Positions 1 to 9,438 of a stretch of 64,000 bases of DNA are shown in pieces (the first letter of the stretch is position 1; every line of letters starts with the position of its first letter). The notes beneath the pieces are model-generated. The model was given only the letters and a program-made list of their open reading frames with translations, did no database searches and was not told the origin of the DNA. Made by a program: the position numbers and the translations under genes. Origin of the DNA: Planctomycetota bacterium (GTDB taxonomy: Bacteria > Planctomycetota > Phycisphaerae > Phycisphaerales > Phycisphaeraceae). The stretch lies in NCBI GenBank assembly GCA_016350165.1, contig CP066225.1, positions 3,224,001 to 3,288,000 on the forward strand, given 5' to 3'.

Positions 1-1027
1 CCTTATTTACCATATGCTCTCGCAGCGTCATCACAGCATTGTAGCCAATATCAACCAAAGGCTGCCTCAGTGTCGTCAGCGGAGGACTCAAGTGAGCTGC
101 ACTCGCAGGATCATCAACACCAACAACCGAAATATCCTCAGGAATACGCAAACCAACCGTTGAGATCGCATCATACGTGTCCAGCGACAAGAAGTAACCA
201 CCTGCAAATACAGCCGTTGGCCGATTCGCAGCATTCAGTACACGTGTCAGCTTCATTTTGTCCTGCGCCAGCAAATGCCAGCTGCTCGCCTGAACCACAA
301 CACGATTTTCCTCAGGCACCATCAGCTCATCACACACCTGCTTGAAACCTTCAACACGTTCTGTACTCGTACTCAGGTCCTTCGCACCAACAACCAGGCA
401 GAATCGTCTGTGGCCTAGACCATGCAAATGCCTGATCGCCTGTTGTGCCAGATTCGCATTATCCACGTCAAGATAAGGCACTTCGTCGTTCGGAGCCTTC
501 GTACCAACAACCAGCACTGGCTGATTCCTGTTGGCCTTCGTCATATACTCCGCTAGCTCAGGTTGAGTCGGATTCACCAGCAAATGACCATCACAATCAA
601 TACGTGGATCATTCTCGAAATGCATCATGTTTAAATCAATCGCATTCTCATGCGACGCCTGACGCATACCCTCAAGAATCTGACTGTGATAAATATCCGC
701 AACCGATGCTTCCTTACGAATCACCAGCCCGAATCTGAATTCTCTTGTTTTGCTCTTTCGATCTTCAACCACAAACGTCCCACGGCCCTGCGTTCGCTCT
801 AAATAACCAACATTCACTAAGTCCTGCAACGCTCTGTGCACCGTCACTAACGACACGCTCAGTTGACGACTCAGTTCCTTCGTACTTGGCATTCGAGCGC
901 CCGGATGGAAATGACCAGTTTCAATCGCACTGACCACCGTTTCCTTCACCACCTCGTATAGCGGGCATCCAGCCTTCGGCTCAATTGGCTTCAATGTATT
1001 TGTATTTGGTGTGCTAGATGTCGTCAT
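1..1027 (-). CDS. GntR/LacI hybrid transcriptional regulator (C-terminus cut by window edge)
   Basis: DNA-binding repressor read on the minus strand; 342 codons lie in the window and no stop is reached. Residues about 20-90 are a GntR-type winged helix (LSRQLSVSLVTVHRAL, then wing YLERTQGRGTFVV). The rest is a LacI-type periplasmic-binding-protein fold used as effector sensor (ILEGMRQA, GHRRFCLVVGA, ISVVGVDDPA, TTLRQPL). Such proteins release their operator on binding a small molecule, usually a sugar; the ligand cannot be read here. The ATG at 1027 has AAGGA five bases upstream on the minus strand. The family is usually 350-380 residues, so little is missing. Confidence 0.85.
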   Translation of the reverse strand, partial: MTTSSTPNTNTLKPIEPKAGCPLYEVVKETVVSAIETGHFHPGARMPSTKELSRQLSVSLVTVHRALQDLVNVGYLERTQGRGTFVVEDRKSKTREFRFGLVIRKEASVADIYHSQILEGMRQASHENAIDLNMMHFENDPRIDCDGHLLVNPTQPELAEYMTKANRNQPVLVVGTKAPNDEVPYLDVDNANLAQQAIRHLHGLGHRRFCLVVGAKDLSTSTERVEGFKQVCDELMVPEENRVVVQASSWHLLAQDKMKLTRVLNAANRPTAVFAGGYFLSLDTYDAISTVGLRIPEDISVVGVDDPASAAHLSPPLTTLRQPLVDIGYNAVMTLREHMVNK

Positions 1028-1723
1028 GGAAATCCTTAATCTGATCGGACGTCTTCGTTTTTCTTACGTCACAGGCCCCGATTCGCCCCGTTTGTAATCC
1101 ACTGTTCCTGACTTCTAAGCGCAGATATTATATACGGTTAGAACGATTTGCGTTCCCACTCTTCGCCCGTGTCCCAATGTGCTCATTATTCTAACCACAC
1201 CCTGGACCGAATACCTGTGGTAAAAACCTACCACAATCATAACAAGTATCCCCGAATTGGGATGGCTAAGCAATATAAATCTACAACATGTCCGGATTCA
1301 ATCACCTCTAACGACAACCTCTATTGGCTCACATTTCAAACTACCGCTGCCCACATCAAGACTATCGTGACATCTGCCAGTATATACGCATTATCATTTC
1401 TTTTCACTTCCGGTACGAAATTCGTACATGTTGTAATCGCAGCAATATCATCTGTTATGTTAATAATTTGTTGTGGCTTTTACTTGGTTTCTACGTATTG
1501 GCCCCTATAATTACCCATCAACTTCCCCCTTAAACCCTCATATATGTACTCCTAACCCTCCTCCCGGTTGAGCAGATGATTAGCCTCTTCGAGGGGGCTG
1601 TGCGGTTTCTTGTTTTCCACACGATTAACCTCACCCCACCTTCGGATAACAACACAGGTCAAACAATTTATGTTCACCTCAGTCGATCGTTGCATCGCGT
1701 CTATCGGTACCTTCGCGCGCCCC
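1028..1723. other. Intergenic region, no supported gene
   Basis: Divergent promoter region between the regulator and the lipoprotein hydrolase. It contains an 82-codon open frame (ATG 1262 to 1510, plus) with two hydrophobic stretches, but no ribosome site or recognisable family supports it. I see no repeat of the families found elsewhere in the window. Confidence 0.4.
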
Positions 1724-2986
1724 ATGCGCCGCTTGCTCACGATCCTCACGCTTCTCATAATCACAATCTCTCTCACAGGCTGCATCCAGGCCATCATCGC
1801 CGATGAAATGCTCAAAGCGCCTAACCCCGATGCTTCATCGTTCACCATCAAAGTCAAAAACGGGCAGGATGTCTCCACCGACCTCCCATTTATCTTCGAT
1901 GAAGCCTACACCATCGAAGTCGGCCCGCCCTCAGCACTCCTGACATACTTCGTCATCGAACCAAAACCCAACTATTACTACATCCACGCCGATTTCTCGC
2001 TCCACTCAGACAAAGACTGGCTCAAAGCTGTTGACCAAAACGAGTCAGGCCCCATCGCTACAAACGCACGCACAATCTCAATGTCCAAAATCCAGCACCA
2101 GCTTTGCATGGCCATCGCTCACCCCGCCATGAGTGAACAAAAAGAATCAAAACGCATCGTTCAACCACGTGGCACCGTCATTCTCATGCAGGGTCACTCT
2201 GGTTACACGCGTAAAGAACCATACCTTTGGCCACTTGCCGCCGTCCTCGCTAACAACGGCTACCGCGTCATCATGCCCGACCTTCGTGGACAAGGTGACT
2301 CAACAGGCGAGCAAATCTCCTACGGCAAGTATGAAGCAAATGACCTCAAACAACTCGTCGATGATCTCGAATACCGCAACCTCCTCGATGGCAACCTTGC
2401 CATCATGGGGCACTCCTATGGCTCCATGATGTCTATCTTCGCTGCCGCTAACGACCCACGCATCTCCGCCATTATCTCAATCTCCCCTCATAACCGCATG
2501 ATCGATCCAACCGCAGCCATGAACATCGCACGCATTTTCCACCCCGACATCTACGACACCATCGAATCTCTCGGCGGTGCAGAACTCCTGCAAACTGGTA
2601 TCCGCGAAGCCGCATCACGCATCAAAGTCGATCCAAATACTTTCTCGCCAGCGCAGCAACTCAAAAAAATCAAAACGCCACTCCTCCTCCTTCATGGCAC
2701 TGAAGACCAGATTTGCCCAACCTACGCATCAGCAGAAATCATGGCCGCACGCCCCAAATACACACGCCGTATTCTATTCCCAACGGACGATCACTGGTCA
2801 CTCCTCTATCGTCAATCACTTTGGCAATCAGTCATCACATTCCTTGATTCAAACCTCACGCCAGATCAACCACCACGCATCCACGCAATCGAAGGCGTTC
2901 ACTACAAGCCCATGCAAAATGTGCCACCATTACCAAACATCGTGAAAGCAAACGACTCTCGCGATGAAAACCTAACCATCAATTAG
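1724..2986 (+). CDS. Alpha/beta hydrolase, predicted lipoprotein
   Basis: Alpha/beta-hydrolase of 420 residues, probably membrane-anchored. From ATG 1724 it begins MRRLLTILTLL and has a lipobox SLTGC, so Cys is expected to be lipidated; longer in-frame starts (ATG 1670, TTG 1610) would put about 20-40 residues before the signal and lack a good SD, though 1670 has AGG ten bases upstream. The fold shows an oxyanion-loop region (VILMQGHSG), a strand with DLRGQGDS, the nucleophile elbow GHSYGS, an acid in HGTEDQ and a catalytic His in DDHWS. The substrate cannot be inferred. The TAG stop lies in a CTAA-N7-TTAG palindrome. Confidence 0.85.
   Translation: MRRLLTILTLLIITISLTGCIQAIIADEMLKAPNPDASSFTIKVKNGQDVSTDLPFIFDEAYTIEVGPPSALLTYFVIEPKPNYYYIHADFSLHSDKDWLKAVDQNESGPIATNARTISMSKIQHQLCMAIAHPAMSEQKESKRIVQPRGTVILMQGHSGYTRKEPYLWPLAAVLANNGYRVIMPDLRGQGDSTGEQISYGKYEANDLKQLVDDLEYRNLLDGNLAIMGHSYGSMMSIFAAANDPRISAIISISPHNRMIDPTAAMNIARIFHPDIYDTIESLGGAELLQTGIREAASRIKVDPNTFSPAQQLKKIKTPLLLLHGTEDQICPTYASAEIMAARPKYTRRILFPTDDHWSLLYRQSLWQSVITFLDSNLTPDQPPRIHAIEGVHYKPMQNVPPLPNIVKANDSRDENLTIN
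2972..2986. repeat. CTAA-N7-TTAG palindrome, contains stop codon
   Basis: CTAACCATCAATTAG; the last three bases are the TAG stop of the hydrolase gene. Only the four-base arms match, so this is a weak member of the family. Confidence 0.4.
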
Positions 2987-3126
2987 AACATTATGTTACT
3001 ACTATTATTACTAATACAAATATACTTGCTTTATAGACGTAAAAACTCACCACTAAGAACCCGCATCATCCCACGTCTCAAGAAACAGATCGTCGCGATC
3101 TGGTTACCAAGCACTTGAAAATAAAA

Positions 3127-3150
3127 AGCCCTGCTCGCAAGAGCAGGGCT
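3127..3150 (-). terminator. Rho-independent terminator of the amidase gene
   Basis: Perfect 10-bp stem AGCCCTGCTC/GAGCAGGGCT with GCAA loop; on the minus strand it is followed by a T run. It sits about 54 bases past the amidase stop. Confidence 0.85.
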
Positions 3151-3192
3151 CACTAATTTCGCGGACATTACATTGCGCAATGTCATGCAACT

Positions 3193-3207
3193 CTAATCAA
3201 TGATTAG
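3193..3207. repeat. CTAA-N7-TTAG palindrome, contains stop codon
   Basis: CTAATCAATGATTAG, seven-base arms around one base. The minus-strand TAA stop of the amidase is inside it, and stops are present in all six frames. Confidence 0.65.
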
Positions 3208-4445
3208 TTATTCAAGCCATTACGCTTGATCGGAAGCTGCTTCGCTTCAACTTCTTTACCCTCAGCAGCAATCTTGAAACCGTAACGCTGCGGGTAGTTT
3301 GAGTGCTTAAACATATTGATGTGGTGTACGTTCACTTCATGCTTTTCACCCTCAGCCAAATCAGCTGTCGCGATTTTCGCGACAAGCTCTTTGGTCTTTG
3401 AGTCGTAAGCAACGTATGCACGTTTGCCATCAACAGTCACGTTCACTGATGAACTGATCGTGCGCTCCTTGTCGTGGCCCCACCATTTTTCACCAGAACC
3501 ATCAACAAGCTTTGTCTTGATCACAAGCTCTGAACCTTCAACCTTCACAACAGGTGCGCTCTGAGTTGGGCGGCCGCCATACGCGTACTCAACCAAACCC
3601 TTATAGATCGCATACGCTTCACGGAAGTTATACTCCGCATCACGCAGACGCTGTTCTTCATCAGGATTCGTATGGAACGTGCTTTCGCAGAGGAATGCAG
3701 GAACAGTCGCCATCTTCAAGACGCCGAAACCGCTCGCATACATCTGCTGATCGTTCATCAAAGGATTTGTCTTGCCAACCTGTGTTCGCAGTGCCCAACC
3801 AATTTCATGAGCAACATACTTCGCAGGATCAAGATCTGGCTCAGACCACTTCACAGGACCATGGAACCAGACAGTCGTATAGTTCGCACTTGGTGCAGCA
3901 GCATTGTGGTGCAATGAAATAAACAGGTCAGCACCAACACCACCATCACGTTTACGCACGATCGTGTTCGCAACTTCAGCACGTGCCGTCAAACCCATGT
4001 CGTATGAATCGTCTGCACGAGTTAATTTCACCTGCGCACCACTGTTTTCCAGAAGTGCCTTCAGAATCAAACCAACACGAAGGTTGATTGCTGCCTCGCG
4101 AACGCCTGTCGGACCACGCTTCCAATTTTTCTTATGAGCATCACCGCCATGACCCGGGTCCAAGACAATCGTCCAGTCCTTCAGGTATTTCTCTGCACGG
4201 TGCACTGGGAAGTCAAAACCTTCACCCCAGCCGTACCATTCATCGCGGCTATTCTCGATGTACGACAGAATTTCTTCCACCGGCATCGGTTCGCCTTTCG
4301 CCACGCGATCAAGGAACAACTCTTCCTTCGTCGGTGCTTTCACTTCAACAATCTTCTCTTGCACTTCAACAGTTTGGCAGCCGCCAAAAACCATTGCAGC
4401 TGACAGCATCGCGCAAGCCATGCTTCCTTTGATCATCCGATTCAT
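3204..4445 (-). CDS. N-acetylmuramoyl-L-alanine amidase (Amidase_3), lipoprotein
   Basis: Zinc amidase that cleaves the MurNAc-L-Ala bond of peptidoglycan, 413 residues. ATG 4445 is preferred over TTG 4457 because GGAG lies six bases before it. A lipoprotein signal ends FGGC. The Amidase_3 domain follows: LDPGHGG (zinc His), the Glu in REAAINL, SLHHNAA (zinc His) and a catalytic Glu in FLCESTFHTNP. The last 110 or so residues form a separate beta-rich extension of unknown role. With the M14 enzyme and PBP4 downstream it makes a cell-wall-processing neighbourhood. The start region is divergent to the M14 gene. Confidence 0.92.
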   Translation of the reverse strand: MNRMIKGSMACAMLSAAMVFGGCQTVEVQEKIVEVKAPTKEELFLDRVAKGEPMPVEEILSYIENSRDEWYGWGEGFDFPVHRAEKYLKDWTIVLDPGHGGDAHKKNWKRGPTGVREAAINLRVGLILKALLENSGAQVKLTRADDSYDMGLTARAEVANTIVRKRDGGVGADLFISLHHNAAAPSANYTTVWFHGPVKWSEPDLDPAKYVAHEIGWALRTQVGKTNPLMNDQQMYASGFGVLKMATVPAFLCESTFHTNPDEEQRLRDAEYNFREAYAIYKGLVEYAYGGRPTQSAPVVKVEGSELVIKTKLVDGSGEKWWGHDKERTISSSVNVTVDGKRAYVAYDSKTKELVAKIATADLAEGEKHEVNVHHINMFKHSNYPQRYGFKIAAEGKEVEAKQLPIKRNGLNN

Positions 4446-4578
4446 CGATCGCTCCAATTCTGTGTGATCATTTCATACACCCCTCCCACCCAGTTAGTCG
4501 TCCCACGCGTACACAAATACAGCACGCCCCATCAATCCCCCTTATTCAGCTTCAAATAGCTATAAGCTAATATAAGAC

Positions 4579-4607
4579 TTGTCCCAATACTTATGCAAGT
4601 GTTATAT
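4579..4607 (+). promoter_or_regulatory. Candidate promoter of the M14 gene, near-leaderless
   Basis: TTGTCC (4579-4584), 17-base spacer, TTATAT (4602-4607). The ATG at 4616 is only nine bases past the -10 box, so the transcript would have almost no leader, which fits the absence of an SD site. Confidence 0.45.
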
Positions 4608-4615
4608 TCATCCCC

Positions 4616-5398
4616 ATGAAACAAACTTTCTCTATTTTCCTTATCCTGACTATCCTCACCACCCTCGGCTGCACCGCAACCACACCTTCCCTCACCACAA
4701 AATCCACCGTCATTCATCGCAATGATGAAATCCTCGGCCACTCAGTCGAAAATCGACCCATCTCAGCAACCACATTCACAGATACTGCCTCATCTAATCC
4801 CGAAACAGTACTACTTGTCTGCGGCATCCACGGCAACGAAGCCGCCGCAACCCCATCATTCTGGCAGCTCATCACCTTCATCGAGGAAAATTCAACCCTC
4901 GTCGAAAACAAATCCGTTATCATCGTTCCAGCCCTCAACCCCGACGGCATCCACAAAAAACAACGCCACAACGCTCATGGCATCGATTTAAACCGGAATT
5001 TTGGAGCAAACAACCGCAAGAATTCGAATCGATATGGTAGAGAAGCTCTTTCAGAACCTGAATCACAAATACTCCACGAACTCATCCTCAAAACCAAGCC
5101 TGATCGCATTGTCATGATGCACCAACCTCTCAAGTGCATCGATTACGACGGCCCCGCTAAAGAACTCGCCGAACACATGGCCAAATTCACCTCACTCCCC
5201 GTCAAAAAACTCGGCTCACGCCCCGGCTCACTTGGCTCATGGGCAGGCAACGACCTCAACATCCCAATCATCACTTTCGAGCTTCACCGCGACGCAAACT
5301 CCCAACCGCCAAACGTTATTTGGGAACGCTACATCAACGCAATCGTCGCTTCAATCACATTCCCACAAGACCCTCAAATCCTTCCCGTAGCAAAATAA
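4616..5398 (+). CDS. M14-family murein amidopeptidase, MpaA-like, lipoprotein
   Basis: Zinc carboxypeptidase-fold enzyme of 260 residues, probably cleaving gamma-D-Glu-diaminopimelate bonds in muropeptides as MpaA does. The lipoprotein signal ends TLGC. Zinc ligands are in GIHGNE (HxxE), followed by NPDG, GIDLNRNF, a candidate third ligand His in MHQPL, and the catalytic Glu in ITFELHRD. MpaA is cytoplasmic in enterobacteria, whereas this copy is predicted to be exported and lipidated, so it would act in the periplasm. It sits between an amidase and a PBP4, supporting a role in wall turnover. The substrate is inferred from family only. Confidence 0.82.
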   Translation: MKQTFSIFLILTILTTLGCTATTPSLTTKSTVIHRNDEILGHSVENRPISATTFTDTASSNPETVLLVCGIHGNEAAATPSFWQLITFIEENSTLVENKSVIIVPALNPDGIHKKQRHNAHGIDLNRNFGANNRKNSNRYGREALSEPESQILHELILKTKPDRIVMMHQPLKCIDYDGPAKELAEHMAKFTSLPVKKLGSRPGSLGSWAGNDLNIPIITFELHRDANSQPPNVIWERYINAIVASITFPQDPQILPVAK

Positions 5399-5490
5399 TC
5401 GTTCTTTAACTCCCGCAAACCATGTAAACTTAGTCGCTTACATACAGCAAAACGACGACTTCCAACACGATCCTCCAAGGGTAACAAACT

Positions 5491-7035
5491 ATGCCAAGCA
5501 ACTTCATACGAAAATTCAACCTCCTCGCCCTCACAGCACTCTTTGTCCTCACTTCATCCCTCACCGCTCAATCCATCCCAAGCGAGCAGGCCAAAGAAAA
5601 CCTCGACAAGATCTTCAACCAGGAAAAATTCTCCAACGCCTTCTGGGGTGTCTCAGTCGAGACTCTCGATGGCAAGGTCATCTACGAACGCAATGCCAAA
5701 AAGCAGTTCACCCCAGCTTCAAATATGAAGCTCTTCACCACCGCCGCTGCGCTCGACACCCTCGGCCCTGACTTCCGCTACGAAACCAAAGTCGATGCCG
5801 TCGGCTCAATTCGTAACGGCTCGCTCAACGGTGACCTCGTCATCGTCGGATCAGGCGACCCTTCACTCGGCGGGTGGCACCCAGACGGCAACACCGAATC
5901 AGACGCACTACTCAAAGAATGGGTCCGTCAGATCAAAGAAGCTGGCATCACTAAAATCTATGGCCGCGTCATCGGTGACCCACGCATCCTCCCCAAAGAG
6001 TACTACATGAAAGATTGGGTTCTCGGCGACATCCCATATTGGTACGCCGCTGGCTCCTCAGGCCTCAACATCGAAGAAAACGTCGTCCGCGTTTACATCT
6101 CCCCCGGCAAGAAAATCGGCGACAAACCTGTTCTCCGTTTAGTCCCTGACACCGACTTCATCAAAATCATCAACAACGGCAAAACCGTCAAAGCAGGTCA
6201 ACCTACCAACGCAGACATCATTTGGCGTGACCCAGAATCCAACGTCGCATACTTCGCAGGCAACGTCGCTCTCGACAAAAAAGAATACCGCGAACGTGCA
6301 TCCATCTGGAACTCACCTGAATACACCGCTTACCTCTTCAAAACCGCTCTCGAAAAAGAAGGCATCACCATTCAAGGTAAAGCCGTCAACATTCGTGACC
6401 TCAAAGAATCTGAAATCGAAGGCATCGATAACGCTTCAAAACGTCAGACGATCATCAACCACGTTTCACCTTCACTCAGTGAACTCGCAGCAGCTGTCAA
6501 CAAACCTTCACACAACCTCTACGCTGACCTCCTCGGCCGCACCCTCTCAATCAAAACCGGTGGCCGCGGTACCTTCAGCGCATCAGCCGATGCAGTCAAC
6601 GAATGGTTCAAATCAATCGACGCACCAAACGCTGACAACCTCATCATCTACGACGGCTCAGGCCTCTCATCTTCAAATAACTACCAACCACGCCACATGA
6701 CTCACCTCCTCAAATACATGGCTACAAAATCAAAAGCCAAAACAGCATTCATCGAATCCCTCCCAATCGCAGGTGTCGATGGCTCACTACGTCGTCGTAT
6801 GACCAAAACACCAGCCGTCGGCAAAGTTCGTGGCAAAACCGGTTACATCTCATTCGCACGTACACTCGCTGGCTACATCGAATCCGAAACCGGCGAGCCA
6901 TACGTCTACACATTCATGTGTAACAACTACACAATCCCAACGCGTGAAGTTAACGCAGCTCAAGATGAAGCATGCCTCTACCTCTTCGATCCAGAAGGTA
7001 AGCACAAAAAAGCTGAAAAAACAGAGAAAAAATAA
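5491..7035 (+). CDS. dacB: D-alanyl-D-alanine carboxypeptidase/endopeptidase (PBP4, peptidase S13)
   Basis: Penicillin-binding protein of 514 residues that removes terminal D-Ala and opens peptidoglycan cross-links in the periplasm. A Sec signal (LLALTALFVL...LTAQS) precedes the domain. All three active-site motifs are present: SNMK at 77-80 (SxxK), SHN in KPSHNLYADLLGRT, and KTG in RGKTGYIS, with the long insertion between the first two that marks the S13 class. AAGGG lies upstream of the ATG. A Lys/Glu-rich tail ends the protein. It shares strand and neighbourhood with the M14 gene, 92 bases apart, and ends at a strong terminator. Confidence 0.93.
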   Translation: MPSNFIRKFNLLALTALFVLTSSLTAQSIPSEQAKENLDKIFNQEKFSNAFWGVSVETLDGKVIYERNAKKQFTPASNMKLFTTAAALDTLGPDFRYETKVDAVGSIRNGSLNGDLVIVGSGDPSLGGWHPDGNTESDALLKEWVRQIKEAGITKIYGRVIGDPRILPKEYYMKDWVLGDIPYWYAAGSSGLNIEENVVRVYISPGKKIGDKPVLRLVPDTDFIKIINNGKTVKAGQPTNADIIWRDPESNVAYFAGNVALDKKEYRERASIWNSPEYTAYLFKTALEKEGITIQGKAVNIRDLKESEIEGIDNASKRQTIINHVSPSLSELAAAVNKPSHNLYADLLGRTLSIKTGGRGTFSASADAVNEWFKSIDAPNADNLIIYDGSGLSSSNNYQPRHMTHLLKYMATKSKAKTAFIESLPIAGVDGSLRRRMTKTPAVGKVRGKTGYISFARTLAGYIESETGEPYVYTFMCNNYTIPTREVNAAQDEACLYLFDPEGKHKKAEKTEKK

Positions 7036-7060
7036 AACGCTATTAATTAGTTAGACAAAA

Positions 7061-7092
7061 AACGCTCGCCTTTACGGTGAGCGTTTTTTTTA
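7061..7092 (+). terminator. Rho-independent terminator (likely bidirectional)
   Basis: Stem AACGCTCGCC/GGTGAGCGTT, loop TTTAC, followed by a T run, and preceded by an A run that serves the converging minus-strand gene. Confidence 0.88.
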
Positions 7093-7122
7093 TTTATTCA
7101 TTTTCCCAACCCCCACCATCAA

Positions 7123-8766
7123 TCATTCTTCCGTCTTATCTTTCTGCCTAAGATGCGCCTTTACTTCTTCATAAATTGCATTCCCCTTCAATCCTTTTGC
7201 AACGATTTTCCCATCAGGGTCTATTAACCAGATAGACGGGATCGTATCCACCTCATACAACTTTCTGACTTCACTATTTTTCCATAACCCAATATACCCT
7301 TGCTTCCAACCCGATCCATTCATATTCGCATGATCTCTCGCCTCTTCTCGTTTCTCATCAAGCGATAAACTGATCACAACGAAATCATCACGATCCCCAA
7401 ATTCCTCCCACGTCTTCTTAATCATCGGCTCCGCTTCCTCAATACAATGCCAACACCACGTCGCCCAAAAGTCCACCAAAACATACTTCCCTGCATAGTC
7501 CGACAACCGTATCTTCTCACCAACCTCCATTAAATCCTCAGCCTCGAAATCAGGCGCATAATTCCCAACACGATACGTCGCCGTTAACTCTTTCTTCTTA
7601 CGTTCCTCCGCACGCTTCGCCGCATTCTTCTTCGCCTCCGCTTCACGCATCGCCTCCCAAACCGCTGACGGAAGAATCTTCTTCACACCATCATCACCCA
7701 TCACAACACGCATGTGATCGTTCTTTACTTCATCACGTATAAACGTTTTGACAGGCCAATCAATCTTAAATACATCATCACCTACCTCAACATTAGCCTC
7801 TATATTTTCAGCAAAAAATGATTCTAACTCCCGCATCTTCTCATTGCGAGTGTCATAAGTCTTGCTCGTCACCGCCCAAGGCAAATAGATTCCTTTATCC
7901 ACCTCCTTGATTTCTTCAATCTCCTCCAACTTATAAAGCTTCTCATTGACATGCACGATCTTACGCACCATCGCCCATCCTCTCGCAGGCTCAAAATACA
8001 TCTGCTCCTCATAGTGATAATCATCATGTTTCGCGCCAAGCGTATGCCGAATAAACTTACGTGTGCCAATCTCTAACTCATCAATAGACCGGTACATATT
8101 ATCTTCAAGCTTTTTATACTCAGCCATCCGATCGCTTAACTTTTTATCCTCAACATCCCAACCATAAATCGTATGTTCCCATCCACCAATCGCTCGATCA
8201 AATTGATACGGATCTCGCTGCTCGATCAATCCATCTTTTCTCTCCGCAGGATCATGCGATGCCCCGCCCAACGTCGTTAAATATCGCACAACATCCCCGT
8301 CATAAGTCATGACTCCCGCTTCAATCGAAAACGGGCCAGCCCCATTCCGCCAAGGCGTTAACTGTTTCTCAATCTCCATTCTGCCGCGACGTTTTCCATC
8401 ATTGAAAAACAAAATCGTGTAATGATCCTCGCTCTCATAATCATATTGCTTCGTTTCAAAATCCCCTTGCTTAATAAACCGCTTCCCCTTTATCCGCACA
8501 TTCTTCACCAGCCCCTCGCGCTTCTTAATCTCCACATACAACTTCTTAAACTTCATCACATCTTTCTTCACCACCGCTTCCAGCTCACCATCCTCAACCT
8601 GTCGCAATAGCTCAGAAGCGCTCATTGCTTCTTGCTTCTCACTCGCTATCTGCTCATCTTTAGCCCCATCCGCCCATCCCAATTCACCCATGCCAAACCC
8701 ACCCAAGAACATCGCACTAACCAAAACGCCAATCCGGAATTTCATCTTCATCTCATTCACTTTCAT
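7123..8766 (-). CDS. Exported protein with C-terminal TlpA/AhpC-type thioredoxin domain
   Basis: Predicted periplasmic or anchored thioredoxin-fold protein of 547 residues. An N-terminal signal (IGVLVSAMFLGGFGMG) is followed by about 350 residues I cannot assign, rich in charged and beta-forming sequence. Residues about 400-540 are a TlpA-like domain: APDFEAEDL, VDFWATWCWHC with redox pair CxxC, and the cis-Pro segment VDTIPSIWLID. The family reduces or isomerises disulfides or works in cytochrome maturation; the partner is unknown. ATG 8766 has no clear SD, and in-frame ATGs follow at codons 5 to 8. It converges with dacB on a shared terminator. Confidence 0.8.
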   Translation of the reverse strand: MKVNEMKMKFRIGVLVSAMFLGGFGMGELGWADGAKDEQIASEKQEAMSASELLRQVEDGELEAVVKKDVMKFKKLYVEIKKREGLVKNVRIKGKRFIKQGDFETKQYDYESEDHYTILFFNDGKRRGRMEIEKQLTPWRNGAGPFSIEAGVMTYDGDVVRYLTTLGGASHDPAERKDGLIEQRDPYQFDRAIGGWEHTIYGWDVEDKKLSDRMAEYKKLEDNMYRSIDELEIGTRKFIRHTLGAKHDDYHYEEQMYFEPARGWAMVRKIVHVNEKLYKLEEIEEIKEVDKGIYLPWAVTSKTYDTRNEKMRELESFFAENIEANVEVGDDVFKIDWPVKTFIRDEVKNDHMRVVMGDDGVKKILPSAVWEAMREAEAKKNAAKRAEERKKKELTATYRVGNYAPDFEAEDLMEVGEKIRLSDYAGKYVLVDFWATWCWHCIEEAEPMIKKTWEEFGDRDDFVVISLSLDEKREEARDHANMNGSGWKQGYIGLWKNSEVRKLYEVDTIPSIWLIDPDGKIVAKGLKGNAIYEEVKAHLRQKDKTEE

Positions 8767-9438
8767 CGTTGTCCAATACGAACCAATGACTCACATAAAT
8801 ATAGACGTTCAACCCCACCTCTTTTTTCATGAGCCACTAAGAATTCTTCCAGTTCACCAACAGCCGGCGAGCCCCACTCGCCGTGCTCATTACCTTGCAC
8901 CTCCTCATCGCATTTTCATTTCGACCGACTGTTCAAACAATAAGCCGAATTTCATATACAGCATAAACCACCCCGAAAGCGCGCATATTCGCGCCTCTGC
9001 GTCACAGAGTCCGCGCTCAAAACAGCCCAATTCTTCTCATTTCCTGCTCGTTTCGCATTAAAACTCGCTCAAACCGCGCCGTTTTTGGCCACTTTCAGCA
9101 GCCCAAAATCACCTCAACACCGCATTCATGCGCGCAAACGCGCCGCGCCGTCGCAACCCATTCTCAGCTACACCCTCATTTCCGCCGCACCGCGCGCACA
9201 GCAATCGAACACACCTCAACAAATCCGCGCGCACGATCACAACAACTTTCCAATAAATATTTTCACACAATATCTCACCCAAAATTGCAGACGTGCAAAC
9301 CGAAATTAGTGATAATGGCTGAAACATCCTCCATCGCTATCCGTCTATTTATACGGTGGCAGGATATATGGCACCATCTATTACGATTCAACGTAAATAG
9401 TGTCAACAAAAAGACATGCAATCAATCAGGATATCACC
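8767..9438. other. Intergenic region with one hairpin repeat
   Basis: C/A-rich non-coding stretch holding one REP-like hairpin (8861-8890) and the presumed promoters of the flanking divergent genes. No gene or RNA recognised. Confidence 0.5.
8861..8890 (+). repeat. REP-like hairpin repeat, copy 1
   Basis: Stem CGGCGAG (8865-8871)/CTCGCCG (8877-8883) with five-base loop, preceded by CAAC-AGC and followed by TGCTCAT, as in the copy at 50186. Confidence 0.65.

Noticed and set aside
1262-1510. Open frame of 82 codons with two hydrophobic stretches
   Set aside because: No SD, no family, and it lies in a likely divergent promoter region; kept only as a note.
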